Source of the DNA: an uncultured Bacilli bacterium
GTDB lineage: Bacteria; Bacillota_I; Bacilli_A; RF39; UBA660
NCBI GenBank assembly: GCA_934102215.1
Contig: CAKOSH010000002.1
Location: forward strand, 127,011 to 191,010
Direction: 5' to 3'
DNA: 64,000 nucleotides
The stretch's first letter is position 1; each line of letters opens with the position of its first letter. The translations under genes and the position numbers were made by a program. Shown here piece by piece: positions 51,754-61,369 of the stretch. The notes below the pieces were generated by a model. It ran no database searches. It was not told where the DNA came from and saw only the letters and a list, made by a program, of their open reading frames with translations.

Positions 51754-53580
51754 ATGGAAAACGAAAGTAAAAAGAAAATTAAAAATAAAGTAATACTTTA
51801 TACAGTAGGTGGAGCACTTACTGCTAATTTAGTAAAAGATGTAGTTCTTGGTATTAAAGATTCTAGTATTCGTGGTAAGAGTGATGCCAGTCATGAAAAT
51901 AGTGTTGGTTATGAAAATATAAATACAAGATTTAATACTAAAGTTCATGTTAATAATTTTGTAGTATTACATATTAAAAGAAAAGAATATAACGATATAA
52001 CCGCTCTTACTAATAAACTTAATAAATGTAAGAATGAAGGAATATCTGTTTCATTAGTATTTGAATGTGATGCTGATACTCTTGGTAAAATGTATATGGA
52101 TACTGATTATTTAGAAAGTATTCTTAAAAGATTTGATATTGATATGCCAATATATTTTGATATAGATAAAATTATGTCAAATAAAAAATTAAATAATACA
52201 ATGAAGAAAGAGATAATTGAATCATTCTTAAATAAGATGGATAATTCTTCTTATAGAATAGGTATCTATGGTAGTGATACTAATCTTAATGATTTAAATA
52301 ATCATTTAGTGGATATAACTAATAGAAGTGTTTTCTTAGTAAGAGATAGTGAAGAAGTCAAATACATAGGAAATATTGATATAACTAAAGGCTTAAGTGG
52401 TGAGATTACAGCATCTAAGAATTTATCTATGGTTACTGATTCAAATGTTATTTTACCTTGTAGTGCAATGTATATAGTAGGTGAAAATGAAACTCTTCAT
52501 AGTATTGCATTAAAATGTGGACTTAGTGAAGAAGATTTAATGAAATATAACAATGTAAAAGAAGTAAGCGTAGGAGATTCATTATATATTCCTAATCTAT
52601 ATGAAGTAATTGATTCTAATAAAGATCTTGTATCATATAACTTTGGAGTAAGAAAAGGTATTGATATTTCTGATTATCAAGATACTATTTCATGGGATAG
52701 AGTAAGTGAAACATCTGATTATGTAATAGTTGAAGTTGCTAGAATCAAGAGTGATACTTATTTAGATACAGCAAGTGAACATATACAAAATGTTATTACT
52801 AATAATATTGATTTAGGACTTTATATGTGTCTTGGAGGAAAAGAAGAAACATCTATCGTGCTAGAGAGAATAAGTAATTACCTAGATAGATTAGATAGTG
52901 AGTTAAAAAGCAAAAATATTAATATTGACAAAAGTAAAACACCTATATTTATTGATTTTGAACTTGATAGTAGTGAAATTAATTATTATGATATAGCACA
53001 AGGATTTAAAGAATTATGTAATAATCATGGATTTATGAATGTAGGTATATATGGTAACTCTAATACGCTATCTTGTATAAGTAATGATTTTGTAAAGCAT
53101 GGAGCCTCACTTAAAACTGATGATTTTTATATATGGGCAGCAGGTGGACCTAATTATAAAGATGAAAGTAAATGGATTAATAAAGGATTTAAGATGAGTG
53201 AACTTGAAGAAGTGACTGAAACAAGTAATAATGAATATACAGTTTCTATGCAACAAGTTACTAATGTATGTACTGATACTGGTGCCACAAATTCTATGGG
53301 ACACTGTGATGTAAGTTTCTTATATGATGAAAGTATGTTTAGTGATAATAGTGAAGTGGAAGATAAAGAGGAATATACTGAGTATTTAGAAGTAGATTTA
53401 AATAGGTATAAAAATGTTCCTTATGAAACTATTATTCATGGAGTACAAAATTCATTAACATTCTTTACAGCTTTAGGATATAGTGTATTATTTCTTAAGA
53501 TTGTAGGTAAGAAATTAATATTATCAATTAAGAAACGTAAAATGATAAATGATGAAATTAAAAAGGAATTAAAAAAATAG
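51754..53580 (+). CDS. GH25-like lysozyme with LysM, anchored at both ends
   Basis: N-terminal membrane helix (~12-32), a first, degenerate GH25-like barrel (~60-215), a LysM (~245-290: YIVGENETLHSIALKCG, SLYIPNLYEV) and a second GH25 barrel (~308-535). The second retains GIDISDYQ..ISW (catalytic Asp) and IFIDFELD (catalytic Asp and Glu). A C-terminal membrane helix and Lys-rich tail follow. The predicted product is a membrane-tethered muramidase with a non-catalytic duplicate. ATG 51754 after TTTAGGAGA. Confidence 0.8.
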   Translation: MENESKKKIKNKVILYTVGGALTANLVKDVVLGIKDSSIRGKSDASHENSVGYENINTRFNTKVHVNNFVVLHIKRKEYNDITALTNKLNKCKNEGISVSLVFECDADTLGKMYMDTDYLESILKRFDIDMPIYFDIDKIMSNKKLNNTMKKEIIESFLNKMDNSSYRIGIYGSDTNLNDLNNHLVDITNRSVFLVRDSEEVKYIGNIDITKGLSGEITASKNLSMVTDSNVILPCSAMYIVGENETLHSIALKCGLSEEDLMKYNNVKEVSVGDSLYIPNLYEVIDSNKDLVSYNFGVRKGIDISDYQDTISWDRVSETSDYVIVEVARIKSDTYLDTASEHIQNVITNNIDLGLYMCLGGKEETSIVLERISNYLDRLDSELKSKNINIDKSKTPIFIDFELDSSEINYYDIAQGFKELCNNHGFMNVGIYGNSNTLSCISNDFVKHGASLKTDDFYIWAAGGPNYKDESKWINKGFKMSELEEVTETSNNEYTVSMQQVTNVCTDTGATNSMGHCDVSFLYDESMFSDNSEVEDKEEYTEYLEVDLNRYKNVPYETIIHGVQNSLTFFTALGYSVLFLKIVGKKLILSIKKRKMINDEIKKELKK

Positions 53581-53607
53581 AAGCATGTGATTTTATGCTT
53601 CTTTTTG
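53579..53607. terminator. Bidirectional terminator between GH25 gene and helD
   Basis: An 8-bp stem AGAAGCAT/ATGCTTCT overlapping both stop regions, with T-rich flanks on both strands. Confidence 0.85.
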
Positions 53608-55635
53608 GTTATAAATAATTAAGTGATGTTGACTTCTTGTACATGCAACATAATATAGATATCTTTCTTTATGAGTAAATTGATTATCTTTTTCTGTATA
53701 GACAATAGTAGCATCATATTCAAGACCTTTTGCCATGTATGAAGGTATTACTACTAGTTCACGACTAAATGCTTTTGAATTATTCGCAATAAGAGTAAGT
53801 TCATTCATATCTTTCTTAAGTAGTTTATATATAGTTGTAGCTTCAGTATCTGTTTTTGTTATAATAGCAATACTTTTATTATCTTTCTTTAAATTTTCTA
53901 TATCTTTGATAAGTTGTTCTTTTAAATTATCTTCGTATCTAAATTCAACTGGAATACTTGTATTTCTTCTAATTGCTGATACTAAATTAAGTCCTAATAT
54001 CTTATTTGCATGTTCTATTATTTCAGGACTAGATCTATATGTTTTATTAAGTTCTATATAATTAACTGAATCAGTGAATACACTTTTTAATTCCTCAAGT
54101 GATTTATATTCATAATATGGATTTATTGTTTGATTAATATCTCCTAGTATTGTAAATTTACTTCTTTTAAGTATTTTCTTAAGTAACATATATTCTAAAA
54201 TACTATAATCTTGTGCTTCATCAACTATTGTTTGTTCAATTAAGTAATCATTTCCTAAAAACATAAGTAAACTCTTCATATATACAAATAAACATGCATC
54301 TTCATAAGATATATCTTTTTCATTAAGTTTATTTATATAAGATTCAGGTATTTCTTTATTGTATATTTCTTTAAATTCATTACTTCTAAAGAAATTTTTA
54401 TATATTTCTTTCATATCAATACTGATATTTAATCTTTCTTTTAACCATTTTCTTATTTGTTTTGCTTTTGATTTATTATTTCTAAATTCTTGTTCAGCTA
54501 TCTTTAATGATATTTCATCAATTCTTTCAAGTAATGGAATACTACTATATCTTTCAGTTAGATAATAATTTAGTTTTTCAAGTGGAACATATAATTCTCT
54601 ATTGAATATTTCACTTGTGAATCTTGCTTTTTTAGTATAATTTTGTATATATTTTTCAATAACAGGTATTATTTCATTAGATTGCTTTAATTTAATTAAA
54701 TCTGTATAGATTTCTTCTTTTTTATAATATCTTTCTATAAATGAAGTAAATGATTCAATATTTTTATATTCTTTTATGTATGCTTCTAAAAAATCACTGA
54801 ATGTTGTTTCTTTAGTATTTTCTTCACCAAGTTCAGGAAGTACATTTGATATATATTCACTAAATATATGATTAGGTGCGAATATAAGTACTTTATCACT
54901 AGTTAAATTTTTAATCTTATAGAGTAGGAATGCTATTCTATGAAGTGCTACTGATGTTTTACCTGAACCAGCAATACCTTGAACAATTAAGTTTTTATCT
55001 TCTACATTTCTTATTATTGCATTTTGTTCAGCTTGAATAGTATTAACTATATTTTTCATATAATCATTATTTTTTCTTGTTAATACTTCTTGTAACATTT
55101 CATCTTGAATAGTTAGTTTTGAATCAAAAACTCTTTTAATTTTTGAGTTTTCAATCGTAAATTGTCTTTTATTATGAAGATAACCATCAATTATACCACC
55201 AGGAGCACTATAACTACATTTACCATGTTCATAGTCGTAGAACACACTAGATATTGGGCTTCTCCAGTCATAAATAACATTATCATTATCTTTAGTAAGA
55301 TAAGTAAGCCCAATATAAATGTCTTTATTACCTTCATCATCTTCAAAGGTTATTTTACCAAAATATGGACTATTTTGTATCTTATATAATTTCTTATAAT
55401 ATTTAGCTTTCATCTCTAAGTCTTCAATTTCTTTGTCATTATTAGATAAAATAGTTTTCATTTCAGTAGGATCTAGTTCTGCTTTAGTATCCCAAATATA
55501 CTTTTTAAATTCTTGTTGTTTTTCTTCATTGTCATATAAATCTTGAGCAAGAGCACTAATATTCTCTCTTAAAAGTGTTGTAGTTAATTCTAGATGCCTT
55601 TCTTCTTTTTTTAATTCTTCTTCACTTAAATTCAT
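53593..55635 (-). CDS. HelD-like superfamily 1 helicase/RNA polymerase recycling ATPase
   Basis: UvrD-like ATPase. The N-terminal coiled coil (residues 1-85) is the arm that in HelD enters the RNA polymerase secondary channel. IYDWRSPISSVFYD marks the family. Walker A is GIAGSGKTSVAL (~residue 222); VDEAQDYS is Walker B; LNKTYRS and the C-terminal DATIVYTEKD complete SF1 motifs. 680 residues, normal for class I HelD. Monocistronic; AGGAGG precedes the start. Confidence 0.88.
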   Translation of the reverse strand: MNLSEEELKKEERHLELTTTLLRENISALAQDLYDNEEKQQEFKKYIWDTKAELDPTEMKTILSNNDKEIEDLEMKAKYYKKLYKIQNSPYFGKITFEDDEGNKDIYIGLTYLTKDNDNVIYDWRSPISSVFYDYEHGKCSYSAPGGIIDGYLHNKRQFTIENSKIKRVFDSKLTIQDEMLQEVLTRKNNDYMKNIVNTIQAEQNAIIRNVEDKNLIVQGIAGSGKTSVALHRIAFLLYKIKNLTSDKVLIFAPNHIFSEYISNVLPELGEENTKETTFSDFLEAYIKEYKNIESFTSFIERYYKKEEIYTDLIKLKQSNEIIPVIEKYIQNYTKKARFTSEIFNRELYVPLEKLNYYLTERYSSIPLLERIDEISLKIAEQEFRNNKSKAKQIRKWLKERLNISIDMKEIYKNFFRSNEFKEIYNKEIPESYINKLNEKDISYEDACLFVYMKSLLMFLGNDYLIEQTIVDEAQDYSILEYMLLKKILKRSKFTILGDINQTINPYYEYKSLEELKSVFTDSVNYIELNKTYRSSPEIIEHANKILGLNLVSAIRRNTSIPVEFRYEDNLKEQLIKDIENLKKDNKSIAIITKTDTEATTIYKLLKKDMNELTLIANNSKAFSRELVVIPSYMAKGLEYDATIVYTEKDNQFTHKERYLYYVACTRSQHHLIIYNQKEA

Positions 55636-55692
55636 TATAACCTCCTATAAATCCAAGTGTACATCATTTATAAATTAACAAGCATGACAAAA

Positions 55693-55722
55693 ATATTAGC
55701 AAATAAAATGTATATTTGTCAA
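55693..55722 (-). promoter_or_regulatory. helD promoter (minus strand)
   Basis: Perfect TTGACA (55722-55717), 18-base spacer, TAATAT (55698-55693). Confidence 0.75.
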
Positions 55723-55732
55723 TAGTTTTGAA

Positions 55733-55761
55733 TTGAATTTTTAATAAATTTCTATTATAAT
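55733..55761 (+). promoter_or_regulatory. Promoter of the MFS-surface protein operon
   Basis: TTGAAT (55733-55738), 17-base spacer, TATAAT (55756-55761). Confidence 0.75.
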
Positions 55762-55790
55762 TGTATTGTTAGCATAAAGGAAAGATAAAT

Positions 55791-56981
55791 ATGATAAAGA
55801 AAATTAAAGATTTTTTAAGTATTAGTGATGAAAATGTATTAATGATAATGCTTGCTTTTATGTCTTTTTCAATAGGAGTATGGACTAACTATAGGGGATT
55901 ATGGCTTGAGAGTGTGGGTTTTGATGTAGGTGGTATAAGTAGAATAATATCTGTTGCTTTGATATGTAGTGCGATTATCTCGTTTGTAATAAGCTTATTT
56001 TCAACTAAAGTTAAGATTAAAAGTGTTACTCTTATGTGTATTATTTTTAGATCAATTGCTCTTGCAGTTCTTTTATTGAATAGAAACACTTATATTATTA
56101 AGATTTGTATGCTTCTAAGTATAATGTGTGATGTTATGTTTTCAATATCTTATTATCCACTTTTATCTACTGTTAATAAAGGAGAAAGTGCTTATAGAAA
56201 ACAAAATCTTATTAATTATTTAGGTAAGGATGCTGGCGTTATATCTTGTGGTTTACTTATAGGCGTTGTTGTAGGAAACCGAGTGTTTGATTATGATTCA
56301 TGTCTTTTTGTGGCACTTATGTCTTCTTTGATTAGTGCACTTGTTTTGATACTTTTTGATCAAGATAAATATTATAAAAAGAATAAGGATTTACCAATAA
56401 AAAGAGCTATTAAAAATTTATATAAATCTAAAATAAATAATTATTTCTTATTTACTCAACTAATAATGAATATATCATATGGAATAGTTTTTGGTCTTGT
56501 AATGCTTGTTCTTACTAATTATATTAATTTTTCAGTGTCAATTGCATCTTTATTTATAATTATATGTAATTTAGTTGGAAGTTTTGCTTGTTCACTGTTC
56601 ATTAAGCATGGTAAAAATTTAAGTACTAACGCTAGTATACTTATAAAATATGGTAGTAGAGTACTTGTATACTTGTTAGCATTTTTAACAAATAATGTTG
56701 TTTTCTTCATTATAGCGATAGTTGTAGCTCATGTGACAGGTAGAATACTTGAAGATAAAATAAATGGTGTTTATGTTAGAAGAATAGATACTGATAATCA
56801 GTTTTTATTTGGGAATATTAGATATTTTATACTTAGTTTAGGTGAAGGCATTGGTACTTATTTAGCAGGCTATTTATTACAAATGTCTTTTAGAAGTTTG
56901 TTTTTAGGAGCAGGCGTATTTACATTTTTACAAGTTATAATGTTTTTAAGTTTAGGAAAAATAAAGGAGGAAAGTTTATGA
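55791..56981 (+). CDS. Major facilitator superfamily transporter
   Basis: About 12 membrane helices in 396 residues, with a basic central cytoplasmic loop (DQDKYYKKNKDLP). No motif fixes the substrate. AAGGAAAG precedes the ATG. It overlaps the next gene (ATGA), so a surface protein is co-expressed. Confidence 0.75.
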   Translation: MIKKIKDFLSISDENVLMIMLAFMSFSIGVWTNYRGLWLESVGFDVGGISRIISVALICSAIISFVISLFSTKVKIKSVTLMCIIFRSIALAVLLLNRNTYIIKICMLLSIMCDVMFSISYYPLLSTVNKGESAYRKQNLINYLGKDAGVISCGLLIGVVVGNRVFDYDSCLFVALMSSLISALVLILFDQDKYYKKNKDLPIKRAIKNLYKSKINNYFLFTQLIMNISYGIVFGLVMLVLTNYINFSVSIASLFIIICNLVGSFACSLFIKHGKNLSTNASILIKYGSRVLVYLLAFLTNNVVFFIIAIVVAHVTGRILEDKINGVYVRRIDTDNQFLFGNIRYFILSLGEGIGTYLAGYLLQMSFRSLFLGAGVFTFLQVIMFLSLGKIKEESL

Positions 56982-58552
56982 AAATTGATAGAAAGTATAT
57001 AATAATTGGAATATGTATGATAATAGGTGCTATCTTAACAGCTACTCTTGCTTTTGTAGGACCTAATATAATAACGAGTGGAACAATTAATGATACTAAG
57101 GTTGTTACTGGTAATTTAAAATTAAGTGTTACTGATACAACTGTTAATATAAGTAATATGGCTCCTATTAGAAGTAGTAATTATGAAACAGAAGCATTTA
57201 AGAAAGAGTTTACCATTAGTAGTAGTGAAAGTACTCTTAATGGATGTATGAAACTATATCTTAACTTTAATAGTATTTCAGAACAATTAAAGAGTGAATA
57301 CTTAGTTTACAAAGTAGTTTCAAGTACAGGAAACGTAAGTGAAGGATCATTTGCAGATATAGCTGATAATAAATTATTAATATATGATAGTGATTTTATA
57401 GAAACTAATAAAAGTATTACATACACACTTTATATATGGCTTAGATATGTAGAAGATCCTACAATTAATTTAGCAAGTTTACTTGGTACATCAATAAATG
57501 CATATGTATCAGTAAATGGAAGTGATACAAAAGAATCATCTAGTTGTACATTTGATAGTTCAAATAAGATAAGTTATGTTGTTACTTTTATGGATACTGA
57601 TAATAAAACAGTTCTTGAATCAAGAAAAGTAAACTCTGGAAGTGTGCTAGGAAATTTACCTGATGCTAAAGGATATTATACTTTAAAAAATGCTAAAGGT
57701 GATCAATATACTTCAGTATCAACTGTTAATAATGATTTAATTTTATATCCAGGTGCTAAAGTTACTTATTGTACATATAGTGGTACTCCTACGCAAGGAA
57801 CTGAATTTGTAAATGGAAGTTATACTTATCATTATAAGCAAAAAGCAAGTGGAGCTAGTTCATGGAGTAATATCACGAGTGATGGTTGGGGAGTGATGTT
57901 AACTAATAAAACAAGTACTGCAGCTGTAACCTCTGATGTATGTACATATATAAATAATGTACCAGTTGTTTCAATGTCATATATGTATTATCAAAGTAAA
58001 GCAACTACTTTAAATACTTATTATGATACAAGTAATGTAACTAGTATGGAAGAAATGTTTAGTGGAAGTAGTGTTAAATCTCTAGATTTATCATTATTTA
58101 ATACTTCTAAAGTTACAACTATGTATAGAATGTTTTATATTACTAATAGTTTAATAACATTAGATGTTAGTAATTTTGATACTAGCAACGTAGAGGGTTC
58201 TTTAGGAATGATTATGATGTTTAGAAGTTGTGCTGCGACTAAACTAGATTTAAGTAGTTTTAATACGAGTAAAGTTACAAATATGAGTAATATGTTTTAT
58301 GGTTCAAAAGCAACTGAAATAAATGTTGAAAATTTCGATACTAGTAATGTGACAAGTATGTCTTATATGTTTTATAATTCGAAAGCAACAACACTAGATT
58401 TAAGTAGTTTTGAACTAAAAAGTGGAGTAGATATGACTAGTATGTTTGGAAATGCAAAGGCTACGAAAGGATATGCAAAGAATTCTACTATAGCATCAAG
58501 TTTTAATTCTACGAGCAATATTCCATCAACATTAGTATTTACGGTAAAATAA
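56978..58552 (+). CDS. BspA-like (DUF285) surface protein with SipW-type N-terminus
   Basis: N-terminal membrane segment ending in a TATLAFVGP stretch like SipW/TasA-type exports. A beta-rich region (~30-190) is followed by an InlB-like repeat (YVVTFMDTDNKTV...SGSVLGNLPD). Five or more DUF285 repeats follow (about 330-500; FNTSKVTNMSNMFYGS, FDTSNVTSMSYMFY), which form a leucine-rich-like spiral. No sorting signal at the C-terminus (ends LVFTVK). Likely adhesin; start after AAAGGAGG and overlapping the MFS gene. Confidence 0.8.
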   Translation: MKIDRKYIIIGICMIIGAILTATLAFVGPNIITSGTINDTKVVTGNLKLSVTDTTVNISNMAPIRSSNYETEAFKKEFTISSSESTLNGCMKLYLNFNSISEQLKSEYLVYKVVSSTGNVSEGSFADIADNKLLIYDSDFIETNKSITYTLYIWLRYVEDPTINLASLLGTSINAYVSVNGSDTKESSSCTFDSSNKISYVVTFMDTDNKTVLESRKVNSGSVLGNLPDAKGYYTLKNAKGDQYTSVSTVNNDLILYPGAKVTYCTYSGTPTQGTEFVNGSYTYHYKQKASGASSWSNITSDGWGVMLTNKTSTAAVTSDVCTYINNVPVVSMSYMYYQSKATTLNTYYDTSNVTSMEEMFSGSSVKSLDLSLFNTSKVTTMYRMFYITNSLITLDVSNFDTSNVEGSLGMIMMFRSCAATKLDLSSFNTSKVTNMSNMFYGSKATEINVENFDTSNVTSMSYMFYNSKATTLDLSSFELKSGVDMTSMFGNAKATKGYAKNSTIASSFNSTSNIPSTLVFTVK

Positions 58553-58585
58553 TTACAAAAAATATCACAAAAGTCATAAAATTCC

Positions 58586-58614
58586 TTGCTTTTCACCTAA
58601 AAATATAGTATTAT
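58586..58614 (+). promoter_or_regulatory. rpsO promoter
   Basis: TTGCTT (58586-58591), 17-base spacer, TATTAT (58609-58614). Confidence 0.7.
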
Positions 58615-58620
58615 GTTAGT

Positions 58621-58701
58621 GAAGTTTGTTCTCGGTTTAGATGTACCTCTTACTTCTTTACTTGGAATTAACGGATATAAGTGAAAAGGAGGAATTTTGT
58701 A
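58621..58701 (+). promoter_or_regulatory. rpsO leader, candidate S15 autoregulatory RNA
   Basis: About 80 bases between the promoter and rpsO, including GAAGT...ACTTC and ACTT...AAGT pairings that could form stacked stems before AAGGAGG. S15 binds such leaders in several bacteria. Not verified. Confidence 0.35.
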
Positions 58702-58971
58702 ATGGCATTAACTAAAGCAAGAAAAGAGAGTATTGTTAGTGAATTTGCTAGAAGTAAAAATGATACTGGAAGTGTTGAAGTACAAGTTGCACTTTTAACT
58801 GAAAGAATCAATAAACTTACTGAACATATGAAAGAACATACTCATGATTATCATACTAACCGTGGATTATTACAAATGGTTGGTAAGAGAAAAAGTTTAC
58901 TAGAATATTTAAAGAACGAAGATGTTCAAAGATATCGTGAACTAATCAAAAAATTAAATTTAAGAAAGTAG
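58702..58971 (+). CDS. rpsO: 30S ribosomal protein S15
   Basis: Binds the central domain of 16S rRNA. MALTKARKESIVSEFARSKNDTGS, then GLLQMVGKRKSLLEYLK; 89 residues. The start is ATG 58702 with AAGGAGG upstream; the longer frame is rejected. Upstream of pnp as in most bacteria. Confidence 0.98.
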   Translation: MALTKARKESIVSEFARSKNDTGSVEVQVALLTERINKLTEHMKEHTHDYHTNRGLLQMVGKRKSLLEYLKNEDVQRYRELIKKLNLRK

Positions 58972-59001
58972 GCACTTATTTTAAGTGTCTTTTATTTTAA
59001 G
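58971..59001 (+). terminator. Hairpin between rpsO and pnp
   Basis: A 7-bp stem GGCACTT/AAGTGTC with one G-U pair (58971-58989), then TTTTATTTT. Attenuation between the two genes is likely. Confidence 0.82.
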
Positions 59002-59012
59002 AAGGAGGAAGT

Positions 59013-61217
59013 ATGAAAAGAGTTTTTGAATATGATTTTCAAGGAAGAAAAATCGTAGTTGAACATGGTGAACTTGCTAAACAAGCAAGAGGTGCTGTAC
59101 TTGTTAGATATGATGATACAGTTATATTATCAACTTGTGTTATGAGTAATAATGTTTCTACTGCTGACTTTTTCCCTTTAACAATTTTATATCAAGAAAA
59201 ATTATATTCTGTTGGTAAAATCCCTGGTGGATTTATTAAAAGAGAAGGTCGTCCAACAGATGCGGCTACTTTAACTGCTAGAGTTATTGATAGACCTATT
59301 AGACCTATGTTTAATGAAAACTTTAGAAATGAAGTACAAGTTGTAAATACAGTTCTTAGTGTTGATCCAGATAAGACTCCAGAAATGACAGCATTATTTG
59401 GTACATCATTATGTTTAGGTATTTCTAATATACCATTTGAAGGACCAGTTGCTGGTGTTATAGTTGGTAAGATTGATGGAGAACTTAAGATTAATCCAAC
59501 TTGTGAAGAAATGGAAAGAAGTACTATTAACTTAACTGTTGCTGGAACAATGGACGCTATTAATATGGTTGAAAGTGGTTCTAAACAAGTAAGTGAAGAA
59601 GAAATGTTAGAGGCTTTAATGTTCGGACATGAAGCTGTTAAAGAATTATGTGCTATACAAAATGATATTATTAGTGAGATAGGTGAAGAAAAGATAGAGG
59701 TTACTCTTGCTAATATTCCTGATGAACTTAGAAATGAAGTTAATGATGACATCAAAGAAGATATGATAGAGGCTATTCAAATAAAAGATAAGCTAGAAAA
59801 ATATGCTCGTATTGATGAAGTTAAAGAAGAAGCAATTACTAAATATAGTGAAAGACATGAAGGAGAAGAAACTCTTGAAGATGATCTTAAACTTGTTAAG
59901 AAAGTTGCTGATGAAATTGAAGGTGCTGAAGTACGTAGATTAATTACTAATGAACATATTAGACCAGATGGAAGAGGAATGGATGAAATACGTGAGTTAT
60001 CAGCTGATGTTGATTTACTTCCAAGAACACATGGTAGTGCTTTATTTACAAGAGGTCAAACTCAAGCACTTGCAATCACTACTTTAGGTGCTCAAAATGA
60101 AGAACAAATATTAGATGGTTTAGGACTTGAAGAAAGTAAGAAATTCATATTCCATTATAATTTCCCTGCATTTAGTGTTGGTGAAACTGGTAGATATGGA
60201 AGCCCTGGTAGACGTGAAATTGGACATGGTGCTTTAGCTGAAAGAGCATTATTACAAGTTATGCCTAGTCAAGAAGAATTTCCATATACAGTACGTGTAG
60301 TATCTGAGGTACTTGAGAGTAATGGTTCATCTAGCCAAGCAAGTATTTGTGCTGGATGTATGTCTCTTATGTCAGCAGGTGTTCCAATTAAAGCACCAGT
60401 AGCTGGTATTGCCATGGGACTTATTACTGAAGATGGAACTTGCAACTCTAAATATACAATTCTAACTGATATTCAAGGTTTAGAAGACCACATGGGAGAT
60501 ATGGATTTCAAAGTTGCTGGTACTAGAAAAGGTATTACTGCTTTACAAATGGATATCAAAATTAAAGGTGTTACAAGAGAAGTACTTAAAGAAGCTCTTG
60601 ATAAAGCTCATAAAGCAAGAATGCAAATACTTGATGTTATGGAAGCAACTATACCAGAGGTAAGACATGAATTATCACCTTATGCTCCTAAAATTAGAAC
60701 AATGAAGATTTCACCTGATAAGATTAAAGATGTTATTGGTAAAGGTGGAGATATGATAACTAAGATTATCTTAGAATCAAGTAATGTTACATCAGTTAAT
60801 AGTAAAGATGCTGTTAAAATTGATATTGATGAAGAAGGTAATGTAGTATGTTATCATATGGATCAAAATGTTCTTGATAAAGCTATTGGTATGATTGAAG
60901 ATATAGTTAAAGAAGTTGAAATTGGAGCTGTTTATACAGCAAAAGTAGTTAAAATTGAAGACTTTGGTGCTTTTGTAGAATTATGGCCAGGTTGTGAAGG
61001 ACTAGTTCATGTAAGCCAACTTGATAACAAGAGAGTAAATCATCCAAGTGACTTATTAAAAGTAGGAGATGAAATAGTTGTTAAAGTAACTGGATATGAT
61101 AAAAAAGGTAAACTTAATTTATCAAGAAAAGAATTGCTACCTAAAATAGAAAAGAAAGATAATAAAGAAATTAAAGATAAGAAAATAAAAAAAGATAAAG
61201 AATCAAAAGAAGAATAA
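59013..61217 (+). CDS. pnp: Polyribonucleotide nucleotidyltransferase (PNPase)
   Basis: 3'-5' phosphorolytic exoribonuclease. Two RNase PH domains (first active-site-like, second with ETGRYGSPGRREIGHG and the SNGSSSQAS region), an alpha linker, then KH (IGKGGDMITKI) and S1 (GAVYTAKVVKIEDFGAFVEL) RNA-binding domains, and a Lys-rich tail. 734 residues. AAGGAGGAAG precedes the ATG. A transcriptional neighbour of rpsO. Confidence 0.97.
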   Translation: MKRVFEYDFQGRKIVVEHGELAKQARGAVLVRYDDTVILSTCVMSNNVSTADFFPLTILYQEKLYSVGKIPGGFIKREGRPTDAATLTARVIDRPIRPMFNENFRNEVQVVNTVLSVDPDKTPEMTALFGTSLCLGISNIPFEGPVAGVIVGKIDGELKINPTCEEMERSTINLTVAGTMDAINMVESGSKQVSEEEMLEALMFGHEAVKELCAIQNDIISEIGEEKIEVTLANIPDELRNEVNDDIKEDMIEAIQIKDKLEKYARIDEVKEEAITKYSERHEGEETLEDDLKLVKKVADEIEGAEVRRLITNEHIRPDGRGMDEIRELSADVDLLPRTHGSALFTRGQTQALAITTLGAQNEEQILDGLGLEESKKFIFHYNFPAFSVGETGRYGSPGRREIGHGALAERALLQVMPSQEEFPYTVRVVSEVLESNGSSSQASICAGCMSLMSAGVPIKAPVAGIAMGLITEDGTCNSKYTILTDIQGLEDHMGDMDFKVAGTRKGITALQMDIKIKGVTREVLKEALDKAHKARMQILDVMEATIPEVRHELSPYAPKIRTMKISPDKIKDVIGKGGDMITKIILESSNVTSVNSKDAVKIDIDEEGNVVCYHMDQNVLDKAIGMIEDIVKEVEIGAVYTAKVVKIEDFGAFVELWPGCEGLVHVSQLDNKRVNHPSDLLKVGDEIVVKVTGYDKKGKLNLSRKELLPKIEKKDNKEIKDKKIKKDKESKEE

Positions 61218-61253
61218 ATAATATTTATGTAAATTCTAGATTCATTTATTTAT

Positions 61254-61290
61254 AAAAAGTAGAAAACATTATGAATTCTACTTTTTATAT
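61254..61290 (+). terminator. Intrinsic terminator after pnp
   Basis: An 11-bp stem AAAAAGTAGAA/TTCTACTTTTT with an 11-base loop. Confidence 0.85.
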
Positions 61291-61313
61291 GTAATTTCCT
61301 ATGTAAAAAGTGG

Positions 61314-61342
61314 TTGATATATGGGTGATTTTGTTATATAAT
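61314..61342 (+). promoter_or_regulatory. Promoter of gene 61370
   Basis: TTGATA (61314-61319), 17-base spacer, TATAAT (61337-61342). Confidence 0.75.
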
Positions 61343-61369
61343 ATGCTTCATTAAAGGGGAAGATTCAAA

